NCBI GenBank assembly: GCA_021325635.1
Contig: JAJPGV010000008.1
Span: forward strand, 62,001-126,000
Source: Chloroflexota bacterium
GTDB lineage: Bacteria; Chloroflexota; JAJPGV01
DNA: 64,000 nt
Direction: 5' to 3'
Shown here: piece by piece, positions 44,438 to 54,511 of the stretch
How positions within the stretch are numbered: position 1 is the stretch's first letter
Layout of the letters: each line of letters begins with the position of its first letter
Notes under the pieces: model-generated
What the model was told of the DNA's origin: nothing
Seen by the model: only the letters and a program-made list of their open reading frames with translations
The model's database searches: none
Position numbers and translations under genes: made by a program

Positions 44438-44841
44438 TCGCTGCGCCTGGATTCATTGACACCTCGGTCATCGTTCGGTACCTCACCGACGACCCACCTG
44501 ACCTGGCAAAAAGGGCCGCGGACCTTCTGGACGGAAAGGGCCGCTTCCTCCTTACCGATGCGACCTTAGCGGAGGTGGGCTACGTGTTGACCAGCACCTA
44601 CGGGGTGTCGCGACGCGATGCCGTCGATAGTCTCGTGGAGCTGATACGCAAGGAAACTATTGAGCTTTGGCACATGGACGAGGCAGCGGTGCTGCAAGCG
44701 CTGTTCCTCTGCCGCGAGTCAAATCGGACGTCGTTCGCCGATGCCCTTTTGTGGGCAAACGCTCGAGCTTCCGCGCACCCAGTGGTCTATACGTTCGACC
44801 AGCGCTTCCCAGTCGACGGCGTCACGCTTCGCGACAGTTAG
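44434..44841 (+). CDS. PIN-domain toxin (VapC-like) with no canonical start codon
   Basis: A PIN-fold RNase of about 135 aa paired with the upstream AbrB-type antitoxin. All four acidic positions are visible: FIDTSVIVRYL, LAEVGYVLTS, SFADALLWANARA and VYTFDQRF. The conserved N-terminus begins before any ATG, GTG or TTG; the first such codon in frame is GTG 44575, which would delete the first catalytic Asp. The best explanation is initiation at ATA 44434, which overlaps the antitoxin stop where an ATG/TGA overlap would be usual, or loss of function by mutation of an ATG. Coordinates assume the ATA. Confidence 0.7.
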   Translation: MVAAPGFIDTSVIVRYLTDDPPDLAKRAADLLDGKGRFLLTDATLAEVGYVLTSTYGVSRRDAVDSLVELIRKETIELWHMDEAAVLQALFLCRESNRTSFADALLWANARASAHPVVYTFDQRFPVDGVTLRDS

Positions 44842-44854
44842 GCCGACGCTCTTC

Positions 44855-45640
44855 TCAACTCGGCGCCGATCCATCCAAATCGAAGGAGCGCAGCTCCTGC
44901 TCGCTGAGCGGATAGCCATAGATCTCGTTCCGGACACGCAGGTGCTGCGCCATCACAGCCGTCAGCGCGCGCACGGACATATCGAGGTCGGCTTCGGTAC
45001 GCACCTGATCCTTGACGAAGCCAGCTACCTGCTCCGGGCCATGCTGCATCTCATCGCTGGCAATGTCGCCCATGATCGCGGCGAAGCGGCGCTGGAACTC
45101 ATCCGCCTGAGCCCTGGTAGCCTCCAGGAAGGCTCCCCCGCCGCCACCTTCTGAGATCTTGACCACGCCCCTGCGGATCGGCTCCGGCGTACCCTCTATC
45201 AATTCCCGCGTCACGTCCACCATGCGGCCGGCTTCCGGCAGATGGGGGTTGTGCAGGTAGCGGTCGTCGACCTCCTCGTCCCAGAAGGCATTCACCTCAT
45301 ACTTACGCAGCTCTTCCGCGCTGAGCTTGCGCTCCGCCAGCCATTCGGCCAGATCGGCGAGAAGGGCGTAGTGTTTGATTTCGTCGGCGCACTGCTCCAG
45401 AAAGCGCTGCAGATCCCAGCGGCCTGCGCCCCGCTCGAGCTCCTCGCCCATGCGGGCAGCTTTGGGCAGCCAGTGGGCGATCTGCACCTCGCGGCCAATC
45501 TGCCGCAGGACCATCTCCAGATACTCCTGGCTGCTGCGCGGCTGCGCGAAGAAGCGGTTCACCACAGCCGCTTCGCCCGCCGTGTAGCGCGCCAACACGT
45601 CTCGTAGGGCCTGTTCGGCTCGTTCCTGGAGCATCGTCAT
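44855..45640 (-). CDS. Ferritin-like helical protein
   Basis: A 261-aa all-helical protein. Two carboxylate-histidine pairs, ADEIKHYALLADLAEWLAE and SDEMQHGPEQVAGF, sit about 100 residues apart, the arrangement of a ferritin-like di-iron site. Additional Glu residues lie in SSQEYLEMVLRQIGREVQI. The linker between them has a Gly run (SEGGGGGAFLE). No signal peptide or membrane segment is present. Iron binding is inference; substrate and pathway are unknown. It converges on the PIN toxin gene with a 13-base gap. Confidence 0.7.
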   Translation of the reverse strand: MTMLQERAEQALRDVLARYTAGEAAVVNRFFAQPRSSQEYLEMVLRQIGREVQIAHWLPKAARMGEELERGAGRWDLQRFLEQCADEIKHYALLADLAEWLAERKLSAEELRKYEVNAFWDEEVDDRYLHNPHLPEAGRMVDVTRELIEGTPEPIRRGVVKISEGGGGGAFLEATRAQADEFQRRFAAIMGDIASDEMQHGPEQVAGFVKDQVRTEADLDMSVRALTAVMAQHLRVRNEIYGYPLSEQELRSFDLDGSAPS

Positions 45641-45667
45641 ACACAGCAGCTTACGACGATCGTTCGA

Positions 45668-46090
45668 TCACCCCTCGTCGGAAGGGAGGATGCGAAATGG
45701 CCGCCCCCTGGGCCCGCGAAGCGTACGGAAATGACGCTCGTCCAGCGTGAGAACGTCGCGCGCCGAATGGCGCTCGGCCAGGACCACGATGGAAGCCTCA
45801 GCCAGGCCAATGCGCAGGTCCGCGTAACGATGCAGCACCTTCAATGCTTCGGCAACGTCTTCGCCTGTGAACGGCTCCAGCTTGTAGGCGCCGTGCGACA
45901 CATCTTGCAAGAAGACCGTCTCGGCTTGCATGCCGATGTGTCTAAGCAGCAGGTAGTCCACTTCTGCCAGCACGAACGGACTCAGCAAGAACGGAGGACG
46001 AGCAGCCAGCAAACAACGCGCGGCAACTTCATGCTGCGGCTCGGCGCTGTCGAACGCCGCGAGGATACCGCTTGTATCCAGGAGAATCAT
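45668..46090 (-). CDS. vapC: PIN-domain toxin (VapC type)
   Basis: A 140-aa RNase toxin starting MILLDTSGILAAFD, with the first catalytic Asp in LLDTSG and the Glu in LAEVDYLLLRH. The third acidic position is Glu in GLAEASIVVLAE where Asp is commoner, and the fourth is Asp in LTLDERHF. Its ATG at 46090 overlaps the stop of the ribbon-helix-helix antitoxin gene by 4 bases, the usual arrangement. It should cleave tRNA or rRNA when free. Confidence 0.9.
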   Translation of the reverse strand: MILLDTSGILAAFDSAEPQHEVAARCLLAARPPFLLSPFVLAEVDYLLLRHIGMQAETVFLQDVSHGAYKLEPFTGEDVAEALKVLHRYADLRIGLAEASIVVLAERHSARDVLTLDERHFRTLRGPRGRPFRILPSDEG

Positions 46091-46311
46091 TCTTGCCCAA
46101 AGCCACGGGCCAGCAACTCGTCCACATGACCCGCCAGGTTCCCGGGTCCATGGAACAATCCCAGCCTTGGCGTTGGTGGCGCATGATACGCGGAGGTGAC
46201 TGCCACAAGCGCATCTCGGATAATGTCGGCCTCGCTTCGGCGCTCTGCTCTGGCCTTTTGCTCCAGCGCATGCTTGATGTCGTCCGGCACGTACACCGTG
46301 GTCTTCCTCAT
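46087..46311 (-). CDS. vapB: Ribbon-helix-helix antitoxin (VapB type)
   Basis: A 74-aa antitoxin. The N-terminal strand and two helices (KTTVYVPDDIKHALEQKARA, SEADIIRDALVAV) form the DNA-binding ribbon-helix-helix. The C-terminal tail (GNLAGHVDELLARGF) should occupy the toxin site. It is first in the operon, and an AT-rich inverted sequence lies directly upstream (46315-46334), fitting autoregulation. Confidence 0.9.
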   Translation of the reverse strand: MRKTTVYVPDDIKHALEQKARAERRSEADIIRDALVAVTSAYHAPPTPRLGLFHGPGNLAGHVDELLARGFGQE

Positions 46312-46314
46312 GCC

Positions 46315-46334
46315 ATATATGGTACCTTATATAG
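46315..46334 (-). promoter_or_regulatory. AT-rich promoter/operator of the RHH-PIN locus
   Basis: A near-palindrome of TATAT and TATATA arms around GGTACC stands out in GC-rich DNA immediately upstream of the antitoxin ATG. Read on the minus strand it offers TATAAG or TATATA as a -10 box. Very short leaders and operators overlapping the promoter are typical of autoregulated toxin-antitoxin loci. Confidence 0.55.
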
Positions 46335-46671
46335 CACTACGCGCGGCTATCAGGCCCACGCTGCCGGCGAACCCGTCGTCGATGACGCAGCACCGCTCTT
46401 CAATGCAGCGACCGGCGACTCAGCCTCTTTGATGCACTTGTGGCTGTCGCCGGCAGCCGACCTCGCAGCCGGGCGTCAGACTTACGATCACCATTGCGAC
46501 GTAACGAACGGGGCCGTCCGGCGTCCGTAGACCGGCCTTCACCACCGCACAAGCAAGCGTCCGCGACGGGCTTGTGCCGTGCTACACTATCCCGGTTTCA
46601 GAAGGGAACCCAAGGAGCGATTGGAGACCCGCCAGGCGTCATCTCCCATCACTCATTTCTCGTCCCAGCCC
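46335..46671. other. Intergenic region before tRNA-Ala
   Basis: I see no convincing gene. Short reading frames here have no recognisable domain. The stretch should contain the tRNA promoter. Confidence 0.35.
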
Positions 46672-46744
46672 GGGCCTGTGGCGCAGTTGGGAGCGCGTCT
46701 CAATGGCATTGAGAAGGTCAGGGGTTCGAATCCCCTCAGGTCCA
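46672..46744 (+). tRNA. tRNA-Ala (GGC anticodon)
   Basis: A 73-base cloverleaf. The acceptor arm is GGGCCTG with CAGGTCC plus discriminator A (one G-T pair). The D-arm region reads GCGCAGTTGGGAGCGC, the anticodon stem is TCTCA/TGAGA with loop ATGGCAT, and the T-arm is AGGGG-TTCGAAT-CCCCT. The anticodon GGC reads alanine GCC codons. The CCA end is not encoded. Confidence 0.95.
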
Positions 46745-46838
46745 CTCTCGCCCCGCCGGCAAGCGGGGCGAAGTTGCATCACAGCCCAAATTCACAGCCC
46801 GTCAAGTAAGTAGAGAAAGCGCCTCGACAGACTGAGAT

Positions 46839-48131
46839 ATGCCCAAGTACTTTGAGTGGACCGTTGGCTGCCAGATGAACAAGGCCGACTCCGAGGAGCT
46901 GGCCAACATTCTGGAAGCGCGCGGCTATGAGCGCACCCTCAGCCTCGAAGCAGCCGACCTGATCTTCCTGAACTCCTGCAGCGTGCGGCAGAACGCCGAG
47001 AATCGCATCATCGGCAAGCTGGGCGAGATGGTCAACGTCAAGCGCAAGCGTCCCGATGCTCGCCTCATTCTGACCGGCTGCATGGTGGGCGACGACACCG
47101 TGGCGGCCTTGCCCAAGCGCTTTCCGTTCGTCGACCTGTTCCTGAAGCCAGCCGACGTCGAGGGCTTCCAGGACTTCCTCGACGAGGGGGACGCGCTGGA
47201 GGTTGCGGCGAAGCCGCGCTCCATGGGCGTCTCTTCGTTCGTCAACGTCATCCGCGGCTGCGATAAGTTCTGCACCTACTGCATCGTTCCCTATCGCCGC
47301 GGAGCGGAGAAAAGTCGCCCTGTGCAGGAGATCGTGGCCGAGGTTCGGGAGCTGGTCGCCCAGGGAACGACGGAGGTCAACCTGCTGGGTCAGACGGTGG
47401 ACTCGTATGGCAAGGATTTCCCCGGGGGCAGGCCGGACCTGGCCGACGTCTTCGAGGCCATCCACGATATCGACGGCCTCAAGCGCATCCGTTTCATGAC
47501 CTCCTATCCGGCGGACATAACGCCGCGCATCATCCAGTCAATCGCCGACCTCCCCAAGGTGTGCGAGCACGTGCACGTGCCCTGCCAGGCCGGCGACGAC
47601 GAGGTCTTGCGGGCCATGCACCGCACCTACACGTCGGGCTATTACCGCGATCTGATCGCCCGCATCCGGGATACGGTGCCAGAGGTATCCATCTCGACCG
47701 ACGTCATCGTCGGCTTTCCGGGGGAGACCGACGATCAGTTCCGCAACACCTACCGCATGCTCGAGGATCTGCGGTTGGACACCGTGCACGTGGCCTGCTA
47801 TTCTGTCCGGCCAGGCACGGAAGCGGCCCGGACAATGGCCGACGACGTTATGCCCGAAGTCAAGAAAGCCCGCCTGAAAGAAATCGAGGCCCTTCAGGAG
47901 CGGGTGTTGTCCGAGATCAACGAAGGGCTGATGGGGCGAGAGGTCGAAGTGCTGGTGGAAGATGACGCTTCCAAAGTCAATCGCACCGGGGCGCCGCAGT
48001 GGCGCGGCCGGACACGGCAAAACAAGCTGATGTATTTCCCGACCGCGGGCCGGGACTTGCGTGGAGAAGAAGTGAAGGTACGAGTTGAGCGTGTAACCCC
48101 ATGGGCGCTGCAGGGCGCCCTCATGGCGTAG
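46839..48131 (+). CDS. miaB: tRNA-2-methylthio-N6-isopentenyladenosine synthase (radical SAM methylthiotransferase)
   Basis: Adds a methylthio group to the hypermodified A37 of certain tRNAs. A 430-aa protein with the three expected domains: UPF0004 with cluster Cys in GCQMNKADSE, LNSCSVRQNAENR and LTGCMVG; radical SAM with the CxxxCxxC motif CDKFCTYC near residue 147 followed by IVPYRRGAEKSRP; and a C-terminal TRAM domain (GREVEVLVEDD, GEEVKVRVERV). MiaB usually has RGRE in the loop after the cluster; here it is RGAEKSR. RimO or MtaB paralogs are less likely given the GCQMNKADSE start. Confidence 0.88.
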   Translation: MPKYFEWTVGCQMNKADSEELANILEARGYERTLSLEAADLIFLNSCSVRQNAENRIIGKLGEMVNVKRKRPDARLILTGCMVGDDTVAALPKRFPFVDLFLKPADVEGFQDFLDEGDALEVAAKPRSMGVSSFVNVIRGCDKFCTYCIVPYRRGAEKSRPVQEIVAEVRELVAQGTTEVNLLGQTVDSYGKDFPGGRPDLADVFEAIHDIDGLKRIRFMTSYPADITPRIIQSIADLPKVCEHVHVPCQAGDDEVLRAMHRTYTSGYYRDLIARIRDTVPEVSISTDVIVGFPGETDDQFRNTYRMLEDLRLDTVHVACYSVRPGTEAARTMADDVMPEVKKARLKEIEALQERVLSEINEGLMGREVEVLVEDDASKVNRTGAPQWRGRTRQNKLMYFPTAGRDLRGEEVKVRVERVTPWALQGALMA

Positions 48132-48135
48132 GGGC

Positions 48136-48969
48136 GTGGCCATGCAGGATCCTTCCGCCCTTTCGCTTGCTCCTGAGGAACGTGCAAAGTTTCGACGGCT
48201 GAACACCGAACAGGCGATCAACCTGGCCCGCCAGAGCCGCTGGGAGGAAGCCGCCGAGGTGAACGAGCGGCTGATCGGCGTGTTTCCCAACGACGCGGAA
48301 GCGCTGAACCGGCTGGGTAAAGCGTTGACCGAGCTCGGCCGCTACCCGGACGCGCTCAACGCCTATGAGCGCGCCCTGGCAGCCGATCCCACCAACACGA
48401 TCGCCCAGAAGAACGTGGCTCGCCTGCAAACCCTCAAGGAGGAGGGAGCTACCCCCCCGGTGCAGCAGAAGTACGACCCCGCGCTGTTCATCGAGGAACC
48501 GGGCAAGACGACGGTCACGACCTTGGTGACTACGGCCTCGGCGGAGACGCTGGCGCCAATGGCCGCCGGGGATCAGCTCTCCTTGCACGTCAATGGCAGC
48601 ATCATCGAAATGCGCGACCTGCGCGATCAGGTCATCGGCCAGCTCGAGCCCAAGCTGACCCTGCGCCTGCTCCCGCTGATTACCAGCGGCAATGAGTACG
48701 CCGCGGCGGTCACGTCTATCGATGACCACCAGGTGAAGGCCATCATTCGGGAGACCTACCAGCATCCCGACAACGCCTCGAAAGTGTCGTTCCCAACTGC
48801 CGGCGGCGGCGAGGGCGTTCGGCCCTACACCCGCGACTCCGTTCTGCGCTACGAGCTGGAGGACGAGGACGAGGAGTACGGCGAAGAGGGCGAGTACGGT
48901 GAGATGGAAGGCATGTCAGAGGAGGGCGAAGGCGCCGATACGTTCGAAGACGACGCGGCCGAGTCCTAG
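48136..48969 (+). CDS. TPR protein with acidic C-terminus
   Basis: A 277-aa protein beginning at GTG 48136 (ATG 48142 is also in frame), 5 bases after the miaB stop, so likely in the same operon. Residues about 20-115 form tetratricopeptide repeats (INLARQSRWEEAAEVNERLI, ALNRLGKALTELGRYPDALN, AYERALAADPTNTIAQKN). The middle domain (about 145-235) is beta-rich and ends in VKAIIRETYQHPDN. The last 40 residues are Glu/Asp-rich (ELEDEDEEYGEEGEYGEM). No signal peptide. Association with MiaB suggests an RNA- or ribosome-related role, but this is only context. Confidence 0.75.
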   Translation: MAMQDPSALSLAPEERAKFRRLNTEQAINLARQSRWEEAAEVNERLIGVFPNDAEALNRLGKALTELGRYPDALNAYERALAADPTNTIAQKNVARLQTLKEEGATPPVQQKYDPALFIEEPGKTTVTTLVTTASAETLAPMAAGDQLSLHVNGSIIEMRDLRDQVIGQLEPKLTLRLLPLITSGNEYAAAVTSIDDHQVKAIIRETYQHPDNASKVSFPTAGGGEGVRPYTRDSVLRYELEDEDEEYGEEGEYGEMEGMSEEGEGADTFEDDAAES

Positions 48970-49093
48970 AAACCACCCGTCCTTCGCCGCCCGCGCACTT
49001 GCGGCAAAGACGTTCACGCCCCATACTAGGCGGAGTTGCATATTGTGCTACGACGAAAGGCCTCCACTGTGAGCCCGGATCGAGGCAACTGAT

Positions 49094-50899
49094 TTGGTGA
49101 CCCCGAAATCCGCCGCAGCCGGCTCAGCGCTTTCGCTGCCGGTCATACAGACCCGCGAGCTGAACGAAAAGCCCTGCGTCGACAACATCCTGCTCATCGT
49201 GCCCCAGAACGGCTATTACACGGGCTTCCAGGGCCTGGTCCAAACCGAGCCGCTGGGGATCGAGTACGTCGCCGGGGCCGTGTCGCACCTGGCCAAGAAC
49301 GTGCAGATCCACGACGATCGCGTCAGGCCCGGCGGTTGGCGTGACAAAGCAGCGAAGCACCCGCCCGACATCGTAGGAATCGGCTGCCAGTACACGGCCG
49401 ATGTGCCCGTCGTCAAGCGGCTTGTTCGCGAGGTGCGTGAGCTGGTCGGACCAGACGTGCCGATCATCATCGGCGGGCACCACATCGGCCTCCGTCCCTC
49501 CGACGTGTACGCGCCCGAGGTAACGGCCATTGTTCGTGGCCCCGGCGAGATTCCCTTCCAGAACATCGTGCGCGCCTGGGGCACGAAGCGTTCGCTGGCG
49601 GGTGTTCGCGACATCTGGTACCGCGACGCCGACGGCGGGTACGTGGCCAACGTCGATCCGATCAAGATTTCGCCACACTTCCAGTACAAGTCGGCGCGGA
49701 TGGACGAACGTCCGGCGCCGCGGCGCGACCTGGTCGAAGAGTTCCGCGACGACTACTTCTTCCTCTTCTACCCCAAGGTCTACAGCATCGAGACTGCGCG
49801 GGGCTGCCGTTTCCGCTGCAGCTTCTGCTCGGTCTGGAACCACCACCAGGGCGAATACCTGGTCGAATCCCCCAACCGCACCGTGGCGGAAGTGGCGTCC
49901 CTGCCATCCGGTTACGTCAACTTCGTGGACGACCTGGCCTTCTCGGACATCGAAGGCGCGGACGAGCTGGCCAGCGAGCTGCTCCGTCTGGGAGTCAAGA
50001 AGCGCTACTGGGCGCAGATCCGCGCCGACAACGTGTGGCCGAAGAGCGCTGAAAAGCGGAAGCGCCACCAGGCGGTGTTCGAGAAGCTCGCCGAGGCCGG
50101 CCTGGACATGGTGCTCATGGGTCTGGAGTCATTCGATCCGGCCGAGCTCAAGCGCGTCAACAAAGGCAGCACCGTCGAGCAGAACGTGCGGGCCATCGAG
50201 TTCCTGCGCAGTATCGGCGTCAAGATCTGGGGTGCCCAGATCGTCTTCCCGGAATGGGACGTGGCCGACTTCGACAAGACCATCGAGGTCAACCGCAGGC
50301 TGGGCATCGAGGTGCCGCAGTTCACCATCCTCACCCCGCTCCCAGGTACGCCTGACTACGAGCGCGCGCTGGAGCAGGGCACACTGCTCACGCTCGAGCC
50401 CGGCATGTACGACTTCTTCCACTCCGTGTTCAAGACCAAGCTGCCGCTGCCGCGCTTCTACACCGAGATCTCCCGGCTGTACAAGGAGACCGGCACATGG
50501 GCGGTCAACGCTGACGGCAGCGTGGCTCATGAGGAGCTGGCCACCCGCGCCGCCCGCAGCATCTTCCGGGACATCAAGGAGGGCCGCACCGTCCCAGCCG
50601 CCGTTCGCGCCTTCAAGGACCGCTTCGAGGTGCTGCGCAACGAGCAGGTGCACCTGGCCCGCCTGGCCCAGACGGCGCTGAACCAGGTCGGCGCGCAGGC
50701 GCTGGATCAGCTCAACGAGCTGGGTGCGGTCAAGGAGCTGGCCGCGCTCAAAGAGCAGGTCGGTGGAAAGGTGGCGGAGATCGCCGCGCTCAAGGAGCAG
50801 GTCGGCGGACGCGTTGCCGAGAAGGTCGACGAGCTCACCTCGCGGGCCCGCCGAGCCGGCAAGGCGCTGCAGCCCGATAAGCGGCCTATTCCGGGCTAA
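49094..50899 (+). CDS. Cobalamin-binding radical SAM enzyme
   Basis: A 601-aa enzyme. An N-terminal B12-binding-type Rossmann domain (about 30-185: ILLIVPQNGYYTGFQ, DIVGIGCQYTADVPVVKRLV, PIIIGGHHIGLRPSDVY) is followed by a radical SAM barrel with the cluster motif CRFRCSFC near residue 240 and DMVLMGLESFDPAELKRVNK. The DxHxxG B12 motif is not obvious, so cobalamin may bind base-off. After about 500 a heptad-like helical tail repeats ELAALKEQVGGKVAE and EIAALKEQVGGRVAE. Such class B-type enzymes methylate or rearrange unactivated carbons in lipids or natural products. The substrate is unknown. The start is TTG 49094 or the adjacent GTG. Confidence 0.82.
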   Translation: MVTPKSAAAGSALSLPVIQTRELNEKPCVDNILLIVPQNGYYTGFQGLVQTEPLGIEYVAGAVSHLAKNVQIHDDRVRPGGWRDKAAKHPPDIVGIGCQYTADVPVVKRLVREVRELVGPDVPIIIGGHHIGLRPSDVYAPEVTAIVRGPGEIPFQNIVRAWGTKRSLAGVRDIWYRDADGGYVANVDPIKISPHFQYKSARMDERPAPRRDLVEEFRDDYFFLFYPKVYSIETARGCRFRCSFCSVWNHHQGEYLVESPNRTVAEVASLPSGYVNFVDDLAFSDIEGADELASELLRLGVKKRYWAQIRADNVWPKSAEKRKRHQAVFEKLAEAGLDMVLMGLESFDPAELKRVNKGSTVEQNVRAIEFLRSIGVKIWGAQIVFPEWDVADFDKTIEVNRRLGIEVPQFTILTPLPGTPDYERALEQGTLLTLEPGMYDFFHSVFKTKLPLPRFYTEISRLYKETGTWAVNADGSVAHEELATRAARSIFRDIKEGRTVPAAVRAFKDRFEVLRNEQVHLARLAQTALNQVGAQALDQLNELGAVKELAALKEQVGGKVAEIAALKEQVGGRVAEKVDELTSRARRAGKALQPDKRPIPG

Positions 50900-50960
50900 G
50901 CCTCGCCGCACGGCCACCCCACGCTATGCGCGGGAGCCCGTCGCTACACTTCCTTAGCCC

Positions 50961-53087
<2,127 letters not shown>

Positions 53088-53221
53088 GCCGCCGGCCTTG
53101 GGCCTAACGCGGGACCCTTGCGGCCCGCCCGGCACCCTTCGCCGGCCATCCTCGCCGCAGGACCTCGAATCCGTTACCCTGCCTTAGGCAAGAGTCCGAA
53201 GATCCGAAACGGAGGAACGTC

Positions 53222-54448
53222 GTGGGCGAACACGCCATGGGCAGCATCCCGGTCTTCTCAACCGCGGAGCGAGATCAGCGCTGGAGCCGGCTGCGCGAGA
53301 CTATGCGCCGGCAGCGGCTCGATGCCATCATTGCCCTGCCCAACAGCAGCCACTGGGACCAGTTCCAGGCAGACGTGCGCTACATCACCCAGGTTGGCGG
53401 CAACTCCACTGAGGCAGCGGCCGTCTTCCCGCTCGAAGGTGAGGTCACGACGGTGCTCCGCGGCGAGATGGACATCGCCTGGTGGGAGGTGCAGCAGGAT
53501 TGGGTGAGGGACCTGCGGCCTTCGCGCCGCGCCTTTTCAGGGCCGGTGGCGGAGCGCCTGCAGGAGCTGGGCCTGCAGCGCGGCCGCATAGGCGTCAGCG
53601 GCCTGGAGGGCCTGGTCAGGTCGCCGGAAGGCGTGGTCGTGTGGGGCATGTTCGAGGCGCTGCGCCGCCAGCTGCCGGATGCCACCTTCGTCGACGCCAC
53701 GCAGACCATGCAGGAGGCGCGCGCCGTCAAGAGCCAGGAGGAGATCGACTTCGTCCGGCGCGCGGCCGCGCTGGCCGAATCCGCTGTCGATCGCATGCTG
53801 AGCATGGCTCGACCAGGCGTTTCAGAGCGCCAGATTTACGGCGCCATGGTGGAGACCATGATTGCGGGCGGCGGTGAGATTCCCAGCATGATCCTGTGGG
53901 GCGTGGGTCAGCAGCCACCCTGGCCGCACCGCATGCTCACGGACCGCGTCCTCAAGGCCGGCGACATCATCAACAATGAGATCGAGGCCAAGTGGGCCGG
54001 CTACATCGCCCAAGTGGTGGCGCCCTGCAGCATCGGGCCGTTCGATGCCACGAGCCGGCAGGTATTCGAAACGTCGGTCAAGCTGTTCGAGGACCTGTGC
54101 GCCTTCATGCGGCCCGGCGTGAGCTTCATGGACATCCAGCAGCGCTACATCGCCAACGTGCTGGACGCGGGTTTCGACGGCGGAGCGGCGCTGCTTCACG
54201 GCCGCGGCCTGGGCGAGGACCGTCCGTTGATGTGGGGCCACCGCCCGGTGGAGGACGAATCGCTCCGGCTGGAAGCCGGCATGGTCTTCATCCTCAAGCC
54301 GGCCGTCTTCCCCAAAGGTACGCGCGATCTGGTGTTCCAGCATGGGGAGACGGTGGAGTACGCCATCCGCGCCGGCGATACCGTGGCCATTACGGCCACC
54401 GGCGCCGAGCGCCTTGGCCGGCGGGCATTGCGGCTGCACGAGCTGTAA
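53222..54448 (+). CDS. M24 (creatinase/prolidase) fold protein lacking canonical metal ligands
   Basis: A 408-aa protein with the two-domain pita-bread layout: an N-terminal creatinase-type domain (about 15-160: RLRETMRRQRLDAIIALPNS) and a C-terminal pita-bread domain. GTG 53222 has GGAGG 6 bases upstream. The usual metal-binding residues look substituted: the first Asp region reads AGDIINNEIEAKWAGY, the second reads YIAQVVAPCS, and the Glu of the ILEPG-like loop is Lys in MVFILKPAVF. One His (LLHGRGLGEDRP) remains. It may be a metal-independent creatinase-like hydrolase. Substrate unknown. Confidence 0.85.
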   Translation: MGEHAMGSIPVFSTAERDQRWSRLRETMRRQRLDAIIALPNSSHWDQFQADVRYITQVGGNSTEAAAVFPLEGEVTTVLRGEMDIAWWEVQQDWVRDLRPSRRAFSGPVAERLQELGLQRGRIGVSGLEGLVRSPEGVVVWGMFEALRRQLPDATFVDATQTMQEARAVKSQEEIDFVRRAAALAESAVDRMLSMARPGVSERQIYGAMVETMIAGGGEIPSMILWGVGQQPPWPHRMLTDRVLKAGDIINNEIEAKWAGYIAQVVAPCSIGPFDATSRQVFETSVKLFEDLCAFMRPGVSFMDIQQRYIANVLDAGFDGGAALLHGRGLGEDRPLMWGHRPVEDESLRLEAGMVFILKPAVFPKGTRDLVFQHGETVEYAIRAGDTVAITATGAERLGRRALRLHEL

Positions 54449-54467
54449 GCAGCCGCGCTCATAAGCA

Positions 54468-54496
54468 AGAAGGGCGACCCTGAGGGCCGCCCTTCT
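54468..54496. terminator. Bidirectional hairpin between convergent genes
   Basis: A 13-base stem with one mismatch (arms AGAAGGGCGACCC and GGGCCGCCCTTCT) lies between the M24-fold gene and the lipoprotein gene, which end 63 bases apart. It should terminate both. Confidence 0.7.
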
Positions 54497-54511
54497 GCTA
54501 ATCGACCTCGC

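Noticed and set aside
46440-46671. Small gene between the toxin-antitoxin locus and tRNA-Ala
   Set aside because: Short frames exist, but they have no domain or ribosome site, and several run into the tRNA.
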